Shown here: piece by piece, positions 6,402 to 11,725 of the stretch | How positions within the stretch are numbered: the first letter of the stretch is position 1 | Layout of the letters: each line of letters opens with the position of its first letter | NCBI GenBank assembly: GCA_002509495.1 | Contig: DAEV01000023.1 | Location: 370-12,094 of the forward strand | DNA: 11,725 nt | Source of the DNA: Methanolinea sp. UBA473 | GTDB taxonomy: Archaea; Halobacteriota; Methanomicrobia; Methanomicrobiales; Methanospirillaceae | Reading direction: 5' to 3' | Position numbers and translations under genes: made by a program | Notes under the pieces: model-generated | Seen by the model: the letters and a program-made list of their open reading frames with translations, nothing else | What the model was told of the DNA's origin: nothing | Database searches by the model: none

Positions 6402-7382
6402 CTATCTGTTTCCTTCATCGCCAGTTTGCGGCTCCCCTGTTACCCCAGGGATCCTGCAGGGTCCGCTGCTCGGGACGATGGTCACCGAACTCTTCGGGAT
6501 CCTGGACTCGAGCGACGCTTTCATCCGGTCGATTGCTCCCTGGACCTCGCACATCCTGCGATCGCCGTCGAACTCGAGGAAGATCTCGATATAGATGTTG
6601 CTGCCGCTCCTCCGGGACCGAACGCCGTGGAACGCCTCGTACTCGTGGAAGAATTCTGTGAGCTCACGGACGATCGTGATCTGGAGGGATTCATCGAGAG
6701 TCTTATCGAGAAGGTCGGGGAGCGAGGAAGTGATCACCCGGTAGCCGGTGGTGAGGAGGAATCCCACGATGATCATCGAGGCCAGGGGATCGATATAGAC
6801 CGACCACCAGAACTGGTGCAGGACTACGGAGAGGATCAGCGACAGGAGGACCGAGAGATCGGAGAAGGCTTTTGTTCGAAAGAGGCGCCACTGCGACTCC
6901 ATGATGGGGGAGTGCTCCTTCCTGGCCAGGCGGTAATTCTTCTGCCAGAGCCAGGAATTCACGCCCACGCCGATGGACATCATGACAATCCCGAATGCGA
7001 CACCCCCGGCCTGGAGGGCCTCGGGGACCATGATCCGGACGATCGCACTATAGAACACCAGGAGAAGCGAGATCAGCATGACAGCCCCGGTGATGATTCC
7101 GGTCAGGTTCTCGAGTTTCCCCATCCCGTAATCGTACGCCCCTGGATTCCCCCTCACCAGCTTTCGCAGGGTGAGCCAGGCAAAGAACGTGGCCAGCAGC
7201 TCGTTGCCGCATTTGACCACGTCCGCAAACATGGTGATGGAGCCGGCAAGGATCGCAGCAATGATGTCAGGGATCCAGAGGAGGAAGTCCACGATAAGGC
7301 TCAGGAACACCGTCCTCTCTTTCTTCGCCAGGGTTACTGCATCCAGGGCTGATCCTTCCTCCGCTGCCAGGAGATGGCTCAT
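6402..7382 (-). CDS. Divergent cation diffusion facilitator (CDF) family transporter
   Basis: 326 residues with the CDF plan: about six membrane helices (24-43, 48-72, 95-117, 125-147, 173-190, 196-215) followed by a cytoplasmic ferredoxin-like domain (about 232-305, containing SNIYIEIFLEFDGD). YDYGMGKLENL (83-93) is the family's YxYG-x-x-K-x-E block before helix 3. The transport-site ligands are unusual. The helix-2 (H/D)xxxD motif reads K57-C-G-N-E61, and the helix-5 HxxxD motif reads K171-A-F-S-D175. Two lysines therefore occupy positions that normally bind Zn, Fe, Mn or Co. It is probably an integral membrane cation/proton antiporter relative, but a substrate cannot be assigned and may not be a classic transition metal. 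The ATG at 7382 has GGAGA 11 nt upstream. The gene converges on the nuclease gene with 50 bases between; the 234 bases upstream (7383-7616) hold no evident gene. Confidence 0.85.
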   Translation of the reverse strand: MSHLLAAEEGSALDAVTLAKKERTVFLSLIVDFLLWIPDIIAAILAGSITMFADVVKCGNELLATFFAWLTLRKLVRGNPGAYDYGMGKLENLTGIITGAVMLISLLLVFYSAIVRIMVPEALQAGGVAFGIVMMSIGVGVNSWLWQKNYRLARKEHSPIMESQWRLFRTKAFSDLSVLLSLILSVVLHQFWWSVYIDPLASMIIVGFLLTTGYRVITSSLPDLLDKTLDESLQITIVRELTEFFHEYEAFHGVRSRRSGSNIYIEIFLEFDGDRRMCEVQGAIDRMKASLESRIPKSSVTIVPSSGPCRIPGVTGEPQTGDEGNR

Positions 7383-7441
7383 CGGTCGATCGATCTCCGG
7401 TGGATCCTGAAAGGTGAAAATACCCGCATGTTTGGAGTACT

Positions 7442-7452
7442 GGGATATGTCA
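7442..7452 (-). promoter_or_regulatory. Candidate TATA element for the CDF gene
   Basis: Minus strand GACATATCC, about 60 nt upstream of the CDF start, is the best TATA-like sequence in the gap 7383-7616. It suggests transcription separate from the STAS gene. Weak evidence. Confidence 0.25.
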
Positions 7453-7616
7453 GTGCGTATCCGGAAAGGATCCGTGTGACACCCCTGAAAACCAGTACGT
7501 ACCGGTTCACCTGCCTGACCCTGAATCTCACCTGGAAAAGGGATAGTGAGGCGGCGATAAGAGTCCGTCCTTCCTCGTCGCGCCGGTACCAGTCCTCAAC
7601 TGCCGGGGCCGGATTC

Positions 7617-7949
7617 TTACCAGTCTGATATTGCATCCTGGACAGCAGGGTATATCTGCAGAATTTTGGTAAACCCTGCCAGTTCGAAGATCCCCCTGAC
7701 CTCGTCCGAAAGGCTGCAGAGTACGCACCGGTCACCGGGGTTTTTCAGCATCTTGGCAACCACCAGTATGGCACGCAGTCCCGCACTGTTGATGTAGGGC
7801 ATGGCAGAAAAATCAAGGAGCAACCGGCGGCTGCCGGCCGAGACAATCCCCCTGATCTCACGGCTGAATGCTTCTGCAGAAGTCCCGTCGATCCTGCCCG
7901 TTACATGGACAACGGTGATCTCCCCTATCTTCTCGGGTTTCAGCTCCAT
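7617..7949 (-). CDS. Single-domain STAS protein (anti-sigma factor antagonist-like)
   Basis: 110 residues forming one STAS domain: opening strand KIGEITVVHVTGRIDGTSA (7-25), a central LLLDFSAMPYINSAGLRAIL block (43-62), and a closing helix near EVRGIFELAGFTKILQIY. In bacteria such proteins (SpoIIAA/RsbV) bind an anti-sigma kinase and are phosphorylated on a Ser in the D-S-(S/A)-G turn. Here the turn is N54-S55-A-G, so the serine is kept and phosphoregulation is possible. Archaea have no sigma-70 factors, so the partner must differ, perhaps a GHKL-type serine kinase or phosphatase encoded elsewhere; none is next to this gene. The start at 7949 is chosen because a GAGAGG lies 7 nt upstream (7957-7962); the ATG at 7964 would place that site inside the gene. 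A promoter and an inverted repeat lie just upstream. Confidence 0.87.
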   Translation of the reverse strand: MELKPEKIGEITVVHVTGRIDGTSAEAFSREIRGIVSAGSRRLLLDFSAMPYINSAGLRAILVVAKMLKNPGDRCVLCSLSDEVRGIFELAGFTKILQIYPAVQDAISDW

Positions 7950-7956
7950 CGAACAA

Positions 7957-7962
7957 CCTCTC
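7957..7962 (-). promoter_or_regulatory. Ribosome binding site of the STAS gene
   Basis: Minus strand GAGAGG lies 7 nt before the ATG at 7949 and overlaps an in-frame ATG at 7964, supporting the shorter protein. Confidence 0.6.
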
Positions 7963-7966
7963 ATCA

Positions 7967-8036
7967 GCAGGGATTCCGGTTATCACACGTTTTTTACATC
8001 CTGAACAACGATAAACCTTGGTTTCCGGAATCCTGC
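7967..8036. repeat. 12-bp inverted repeat flanking the STAS promoter
   Basis: The left arm GCAGGGATTCCGG (7967-7979) and right arm CCGGAATCCTGC (8025-8036) are complementary over 12 bp with one bulged G; the inner nine bases match perfectly. The 45 bases between contain a TATA-like GGTTTATCG on the minus strand (8009-8017), which would start transcription near 7987. The far arm therefore lies upstream of the predicted transcript, so the repeat is more likely a DNA site than an RNA hairpin, unless there is read-through from the polymerase operon. Confidence 0.55.
8009..8017 (-). promoter_or_regulatory. TATA-like element for the STAS gene
   Basis: Minus strand GGTTTATCG about 60 nt upstream of the ATG at 7949. 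A start near 7987 would leave a leader of about 38 nt that includes the GAGAGG site. Confidence 0.35.
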
Positions 8037-8095
8037 ACCCGGGAAAGGCAGGCGAACACCTCCCCTGCGATATCATCCCTTCGGGGGCCGCACCC

Positions 8096-8157
8096 CGCCC
8101 CGGTAACAGGGGCGATCCTTCCTGGTCCGCCTCAGGGGCGTGGAGGAAGTTCCCCTG
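8096..8157 (-). terminator. GC-rich hairpins downstream of the polymerase operon
   Basis: CGCCCC (8096-8101) pairs with GGGGCG (8109-8114) over a 7-nt loop, and CAGGGG (8133-8138) pairs with CCCCTG (8152-8157) over 13 nt. They lie 80-140 bases after the PolB2 stop in the 287-base gap before the STAS gene, where the operon transcript should end. No T-run is obvious. No gene is seen in this gap. Confidence 0.3.
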
Positions 8158-8236
8158 TTCCTACGGGTACTCCGCCCCTCGATCCCGGGGCTGCCTTGCG
8201 TTTGAGTGTCGTTCCCTATCCTACTATCTGCTTCTT

Positions 8237-10249
8237 TCATACCGTGCTACCTCCTCTCCTGCCCGCCTTCTCCGCCTCTTCCACCACGAACCTTACTTCA
8301 TCCCACGCCTTTTCCAGGAGTTTCCGGTAGTAACCCACATCGATCCGGGTGGCCTTCCAGTCGAGCTCTACCGCCCACGTGCGGGCGTCGGCGACCACGT
8401 ACCCGATCTCCATGCCGGGAGAGAGCGCGATCCCCTCGGCGGCGCAGGCCTGCACCGCAGATGCCTCGGGACAGGCGTGGCGGTACTTCAGGGTGCTGAC
8501 CTGGCGATGGATGGCCATCGTTCCCGGAGGAGCGCGGGTGAGGTTCTCCCTTGCCTCCCGGTACCGTTCGCGGAGGGATGTTCCGAGCGCCGCAATCTCG
8601 GGAATGGTCCGGGCAGTGCGCAGCATCTCCAGCATCTCCTGCTGCACTGCCCTGATGTAGGAGGGGGTGTCCCCTCTCCGGGCCGCGATCCCGCGGATCT
8701 TCATGCTCCCATCGGCGAGCCTGCCGTAGTACCGGTTGTAAGCCCCCGATCCGTCCGCCATGGGAAGGAAGACCAGCCAGTCGTAGGCCTCCACCACGGA
8801 ATGGAGGGAGGTCTCCTTTTCTACCCGCGTTTTCAGGTCCGCAACGCGGGCCCCCTGCACCCACAGGCAGTCCACGATTCCGTGGAGGACCGTAAACCCA
8901 AGCTCCTCGGCGATGTCCCGCGACTGGAGCAGCACTTCCCGGGCGTGGCCGGTGATCGCCTCGTGCACCTCGATCCGCCCGAACTTCGCGTTCCGGTACC
9001 CCGTGTACCCGAAGCAGGTCACGAGCATCCACTTGAGGATCCCGTCCATCCCGGCATAGCGGGGGTCCTTCCCCTTCCGGCTCTTGGTTTCCTTCCGAAG
9101 CGCAAGCAGGGGAGCCAGAACCGTGGGGAGGAACCCCTCCTTCTCCGGACAGGCCAGGGTCTCGGGCGAGAGGTTGTCCCTGACGATCAGGGATGGATAA
9201 AGGGAGGTGAAGTCGATCTCGTGCACATCCGGGTAAAGCCCAGGGAGAGGCTGGAACATCATCCCGCCGCGATCCGCTGCTTTCAACGCGGCAAACCCGC
9301 GGACCGCCTCGGGATCGCTCTTCCGGTAGGGTACTGCAATCCCCCTGCGAAGGGCTTCGTACGTCTCGTAGGCCGAGATCAGGGTCCCGGAAGTGAACCG
9401 GGACGTGAGGTTCGGAGGGAGGCCGGTCAGCCGTGCGCCGAGGAGGATCCCGGGCAGGCCACTCTCGCGGTAGTGGAAGCTCTGACGGGTGTCCACGAGG
9501 AGCCTTCCGTCGGGGATCAGCGCCCCGACCCGGAATTCCGTCCTCCCGTAGCTCCAGTAGGACTTCCCGGAGAGTTTCCGGAACCGACCCGAACGCGAGA
9601 TCCCGGTGTCGATCCCGTAGCCCCGGGCCCTGGAGACGAGCCTTGGCACCCAGACGTCTGCCTGCGGGAAGAGGATCACGTCCGGGTCGAAGGCCCGGAT
9701 CAGCCCTCCGATGTCCGAGAGGATGACCCTCTCGCTCCCTCCCAGCCGCTCCTTCCTCCCGTCGCAGGAGACTTCAAGGGTGGTGACCGGTCCGGGTGCG
9801 AAGGGATTGTCCCGGACCGAGATCTCCATCTCCAGGAGGGGGCAGGCGAAGTCGGGCGAGAACCGTGACTCTCCCTCCTCGCTGCAGGGGAATACTCCCC
9901 TGTCCGCCATCCAGCACTGGTCGGGCCGGAGGTCCGCGTTGTAGATCTGGGCCTCGTAGTTCGTCTGCCGTTCGACGGCTCCCGCCACCTCCTTCCCTGC
10001 ATGGACAGAGAACCCCTCGTACTCCCCGTACACGGTCCGGAACCTGCACTCTTCCACGCGGTAGCGGGACCCGAGTCCTTCCAGGAGCTCCCAGTGCGAG
10101 TGGGGGTCCGGGAGGTGCAGGAGAAAGGAGGGGTGTGCCGGAAAGGCAAAGTGGCGGCCTCCCCTGCCCCTCTCCCAGAACTCCACTTCTCCATTCCTGG
10201 AGCAGGAGTCAAGGATCCACACGGCAGTCCCCCCCGGTGGTCTCCCCAT
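8237..10249 (-). CDS. Family B DNA polymerase, archaeal PolB2 type with altered catalytic motifs
   Basis: 670 residues, shorter than replicative PolB1/PolB3 (about 780 or more). Motif A is intact: D346-FTSLYPSLI. Motif B, normally KxxxNSxYG, reads K406-WMLVTCFG, with Asn to Val and Tyr to Phe. Motif C, normally YGDTDS, reads H456-G-I-V-D460-C, losing the first Asp but keeping the second. KIRGIAARRGDTP (517-529) fits the thumb/template region. The exonuclease half (about 130-300) is degenerate: Exo I DxE reads E140-M-E142 and the Exo II Asp position appears to be Trp200. PolB2 proteins were predicted inactive from such changes, yet crenarchaeal members have been reported active and linked to damage tolerance. 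It overlaps the upstream small gene, so the two are probably translationally coupled. Other possible starts are GTG at 10273 (longer) and GTG at 10222 (just before WILDS); ATG 10249 has GGAGAGG 11 nt upstream. Confidence 0.9.
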   Translation of the reverse strand: MGRPPGGTAVWILDSCSRNGEVEFWERGRGGRHFAFPAHPSFLLHLPDPHSHWELLEGLGSRYRVEECRFRTVYGEYEGFSVHAGKEVAGAVERQTNYEAQIYNADLRPDQCWMADRGVFPCSEEGESRFSPDFACPLLEMEISVRDNPFAPGPVTTLEVSCDGRKERLGGSERVILSDIGGLIRAFDPDVILFPQADVWVPRLVSRARGYGIDTGISRSGRFRKLSGKSYWSYGRTEFRVGALIPDGRLLVDTRQSFHYRESGLPGILLGARLTGLPPNLTSRFTSGTLISAYETYEALRRGIAVPYRKSDPEAVRGFAALKAADRGGMMFQPLPGLYPDVHEIDFTSLYPSLIVRDNLSPETLACPEKEGFLPTVLAPLLALRKETKSRKGKDPRYAGMDGILKWMLVTCFGYTGYRNAKFGRIEVHEAITGHAREVLLQSRDIAEELGFTVLHGIVDCLWVQGARVADLKTRVEKETSLHSVVEAYDWLVFLPMADGSGAYNRYYGRLADGSMKIRGIAARRGDTPSYIRAVQQEMLEMLRTARTIPEIAALGTSLRERYREARENLTRAPPGTMAIHRQVSTLKYRHACPEASAVQACAAEGIALSPGMEIGYVVADARTWAVELDWKATRIDVGYYRKLLEKAWDEVRFVVEEAEKAGRRGGSTV

Positions 10250-10514
10250 CCCCTGCTGTTCCCTCTCCTGCACCCCGGGTCCCCACCGTTCCGGCCGCTT
10301 CCCGCATCTTCAAGATCTCGATGAGGACCGAGAAGACCGCGGCCTCGAGCGGATCGTCGAAGGCATAGAAGCACTCGCTCGAGTGCCTCCGGGCCATCTC
10401 CGCCACCCGGAGGCCCAGCTCCCGGTCCTTCCCGGGGAGGGTGCGGGCTGCCCGCTCCCACCGCTCGGTGAGGACACGGACCTCCATCCGCACGCTGGTA
10501 AAACTCCTCCCCAT
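10209..10514 (-). CDS. Small helical protein of unknown function in the PolB2 operon
   Basis: 101 residues. The first ~70 look like a compact, mainly helical charged domain, with RELGLRVAEMARRHSSECF (31-49) then FDDPLEAAVFSVLIEILKM (52-70). The last 30 are Gly/Thr-rich, probably disordered, and are encoded in the stretch that overlaps the polymerase start. I do not recognise the family and see no catalytic motif. Reality is supported by its position: the ATG at 10514 follows the stop of the RecA-like gene by 1 nt, it has GGAGGGG 7 nt upstream (10522-10528), and its 3' end overlaps the polymerase start by about 40 bases. Such tight packing suggests the three proteins are made together, so this may be an adaptor or subunit for the polymerase or RecA-like partner. 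An alternative start is Met10. Confidence 0.75.
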   Translation of the reverse strand: MGRSFTSVRMEVRVLTERWERAARTLPGKDRELGLRVAEMARRHSSECFYAFDDPLEAAVFSVLIEILKMREAAGTVGTRGAGEGTAGDGETTGGDCRVDP

Positions 10515-10515
10515 C

Positions 10516-11043
10516 TCACATCCCCTCCAGGGTCTTCTGTCCCCGGGGGAGACCGCCCGGGTAGCGTACCCTGCCCTGGCGGCCGGCCCGGGGACGGGGC
10601 GGCGGGGCGGCGGGGCTCGCCAGGTAGAAGATCCGGTCCGCCATCCGGCTCATCTCCTCGAAGGACGGGTCGGGAGAGGGGGCGTAGAGCACCACGAGGG
10701 AGCCCTGCCCGAGCTGCCGGAGCCCCTCCCCCACCTGGGCAGCCATCTCCTCCGCTCCCTCGTAGAGGGAGGGATCATGCTCCACCCATACGATGGTGTG
10801 GTAGGATTCCCGGAGGATCTGCAGGAGCTGGAAGGCGGTGAACGCACGCCGGACCTCGATGTTGACCGATCTGCGGTTGATCCCCGAGAGGAGCCGGGAA
10901 TAGTTCCCGCTCACGAAGAGGAAGAGGAAGCGCTGGAGGACCGGGTTGTCGTTTAAGCCCGACAGCACGGTCTCCCCGGAGGCCACCACGGCCGAGAAGG
11001 TCCCGGTCCGGAGCGTGACTGAGGGGTGCAGATCGAACTCCAT
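10516..11043 (-). CDS. RecA/RadA-like protein lacking a Walker A motif
   Basis: 175 residues. The central part resembles the RecA fold: a hydrophobic strand ending in an acidic residue, HTIVWVEHDPSL (82-93), at the Walker B position, and a later strand-turn QGSLVVLYAPSPDPSFEEMSRMADRIFYL (113-141) like the strands after it in RecA/KaiC-type ATPases. The N-terminal region where GxxxxGK(T/S) should be reads ASGETVLSGLNDNP, with no Lys-Thr pair, so ATP hydrolysis is unlikely. A Pro/Arg-rich tail follows (145-175). An inactive RecA-like gene beside PolB2 is a known archaeal arrangement as I recall it, and it parallels bacterial ImuA, which supports the error-prone mutasome. The assignment rests on fold-like pattern and context. 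An in-frame TGA six codons upstream fixes the ATG at 11043, which has no clear ribosome binding site. It is the first gene of the operon. Confidence 0.7.
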   Translation of the reverse strand: MEFDLHPSVTLRTGTFSAVVASGETVLSGLNDNPVLQRFLFLFVSGNYSRLLSGINRRSVNIEVRRAFTAFQLLQILRESYHTIVWVEHDPSLYEGAEEMAAQVGEGLRQLGQGSLVVLYAPSPDPSFEEMSRMADRIFYLASPAAPPPRPRAGRQGRVRYPGGLPRGQKTLEGM

Positions 11044-11112
11044 GGCAAGAAGAATGGCTCATGGCAGCTGCATAAGGGTGCAGAGCAGGCGGGGCGAAAG
11101 TGTGATCGATGG

Positions 11113-11180
11113 GTTCATAAGCGGGTAAAAAACCGTACATATTGCCTCGATTTCAAAAAATTAAACAACTTTAAAAAGAA
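11113..11180 (-). promoter_or_regulatory. AT-rich promoter region of the RecA-like/PolB2 operon
   Basis: In otherwise GC-rich DNA, 11125-11180 is strikingly AT-rich. TATA-like cores readable on the minus strand are CTTTTTAAAG (11169-11178), AATATGTAC (11134-11142) and TTATGAA (11114-11120). Any could drive the leftward operon with a leader of roughly 45-105 nt. I cannot tell which is used and see no clear operator palindrome. The open frame at 11026-11253 (+) looks fortuitous. Confidence 0.4.
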
Positions 11181-11260
11181 TGGGGCACAGACAATTCACG
11201 CGGAAGGCTGGTTCGTTAAGACCGGTACGATATCAACGCACATACTCACTTAGACTCCTT

Positions 11261-11445
11261 GGAGGGCTGAAGCCCCCGTCGTTTGGTGTATCCCCATATT
11301 GCGATGAGTCCGTGTGCTGAGTATCGTTCCACTTTTCCAGAATTATACAGAGAAATGCCAGATTTAGTAACTGGACCCGCCGCAGGAGCAATCCTCCGTC
11401 GGGGGCGGCGGGGTTCATCGCGTGGGGTGTGGGGGCAACAGCCCC
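11261..11445. repeat. Hairpin-rich intergenic repeat, copy A
   Basis: Contains, in order, a small hairpin GGGCT-GA-AGCCC (11264-11275); the box CCCCATATTGCGATGAG (11293-11309); an outer stem CCCGCCGC (11376-11383) with GCGGCGGG (11405-11412) enclosing AGGA-GCAA-TCCT (11384-11395) and GTCGGGG; and a final hairpin GGGGC-AACA-GCCCC (11432-11445). The same order recurs in copy B. The region has no credible coding frame; minus-strand open frames over it follow the repeat and look accidental. Between the copies is one more palindrome, CGGGCC-AG-GGCCCG (11486-11499). Confidence 0.65.
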
Positions 11446-11522
11446 TACATTTGCAGTGGTCAAGGGATCTAAAAGAGATCAATTCCGGGCCAGGGCCCGA
11501 GGACCATGGCAATCCTCAGGCA

Positions 11523-11725
11523 GGAGGGGGTTCCGACCCCCTCCTTGCACCACCCCGAATTGCGATAGGGGCCGGCCCTGAACTCATCTCTATGATCGAT
11601 GTCAAAGTGTACCCTCGACCCAGATGCTTGGGCAGTTCCTGTACATTAGGTTTATCCCGCCGCGGGGGCGCCCCGTCGGGGGCGGCGGGACATATCATAA
11701 TCGGGGGCTTGGGGGTCTCAACCCC
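11523..11725. repeat. Hairpin-rich intergenic repeat, copy B (reaches window edge)
   Basis: Mirrors copy A about 262-280 bases later. It has a strong hairpin GGAGGGGGT-TCCG-ACCCCCTCC (11523-11544); the box CCCCGAATTGCGATAGG (11553-11569); an outer stem CCCGCCGC with GCGGCGGG at the end of GTCGGGGGCGGCGGG, enclosing GGGG-CG-CCCC; and a final hairpin GGGGT-CTCA-ACCCC (11712-11725). The outer stem is identical in both copies while inner stems differ but still pair. It may continue beyond the window. Confidence 0.65.

Noticed and set aside
6426..7352. Plus-strand open frame of 308 codons opposite the CDF gene
   Set aside because: Its acidic, His-rich translation is the antisense of membrane helices; no domain pattern.
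7379..7735. Minus-strand 118-codon frame spanning the gap between STAS and CDF genes
   Set aside because: Half of it overlaps the STAS gene in another frame, and the remainder has no domain pattern or clear ribosome site.
8018..9868. Long plus-strand open frame (616 codons) opposite the polymerase gene
   Set aside because: It is antisense to a well-supported PolB2 gene, rich in Pro/Gly/Arg with no domain pattern, and is explained by codon bias in GC-rich DNA.
11026..11253. Plus-strand 75-codon open frame over the AT-rich promoter region
   Set aside because: It overlaps the start of the RecA-like gene on the other strand, and its lysine-rich part comes from the AT-rich promoter DNA.
11233..11698. 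Short minus-strand open frames across the terminal repeats
   Set aside because: Their similar peptides (both contain PAAPDG) reflect the DNA repeat itself; composition is low-complexity and there is no good start signal.
8237..11725. Casposon or other self-synthesising element, suggested by PolB next to repeats
   Set aside because: No cas1/casposase, HNH or integrase gene is visible, the PolB belongs to the PolB2 type rather than a typical element polymerase, and the repeats lie on only one side in the window.
11261..11725. CRISPR array
   Set aside because: The units are long (about 185-200 bases), imperfect and only two in number, with no short direct repeats and regular spacers.

Overview
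The window looks like chromosomal DNA of a methanogenic euryarchaeon, most likely of the order Methanomicrobiales. This is inferred from the GC-rich sequence, GGAGGTGA-type ribosome binding sites, TATA-like promoter elements, the methanogen style of the sensor kinases, an Isf-type flavoprotein and an archaeal PolB2 operon. No rRNA, tRNA, CRISPR array or complete insertion sequence is visible.

Layout. At the left edge is the ATP-binding tail of a sensor histidine kinase (1-459, +). It converges on a second, membrane-anchored kinase (575-2413, -) that is fused at its C-terminus to a complete GNAT acetyltransferase. Next come an iron-sulfur flavoprotein (2745-3416, +), a three-helix membrane protein of unknown function (3631-3906, +), an NAD-type malic enzyme (4087-5304, -) and a divergent thermonuclease-like lipoprotein with a lamin-tail domain (5335-6351, +). 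The nuclease converges on a divergent cation diffusion facilitator (6402-7382, -), upstream of which lies a single-domain STAS protein (7617-7949, -).

The right third holds a tight minus-strand operon. It runs from a RecA/RadA-like protein with no Walker A motif (11043-10516), through a small helical protein of unknown function (10514-10209), to a family B DNA polymerase of the PolB2 type with eroded motifs B and C (10249-8237). The genes are separated by 1 nt or overlap. The set resembles in logic the bacterial ImuA/ImuB/DnaE2 mutasome and is the best candidate here for an under-described system.

The last ~470 bases hold no credible gene. They carry two imperfect copies of a hairpin-rich repeat whose stems differ in sequence but keep pairing; the second copy runs to the window edge. 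Other points of interest are a 12-bp inverted repeat flanking the STAS promoter, lysines in the transport-site positions of the CDF protein, and a swapped His-Asp pair at the phosphoacceptor site of the GNAT-fused kinase.
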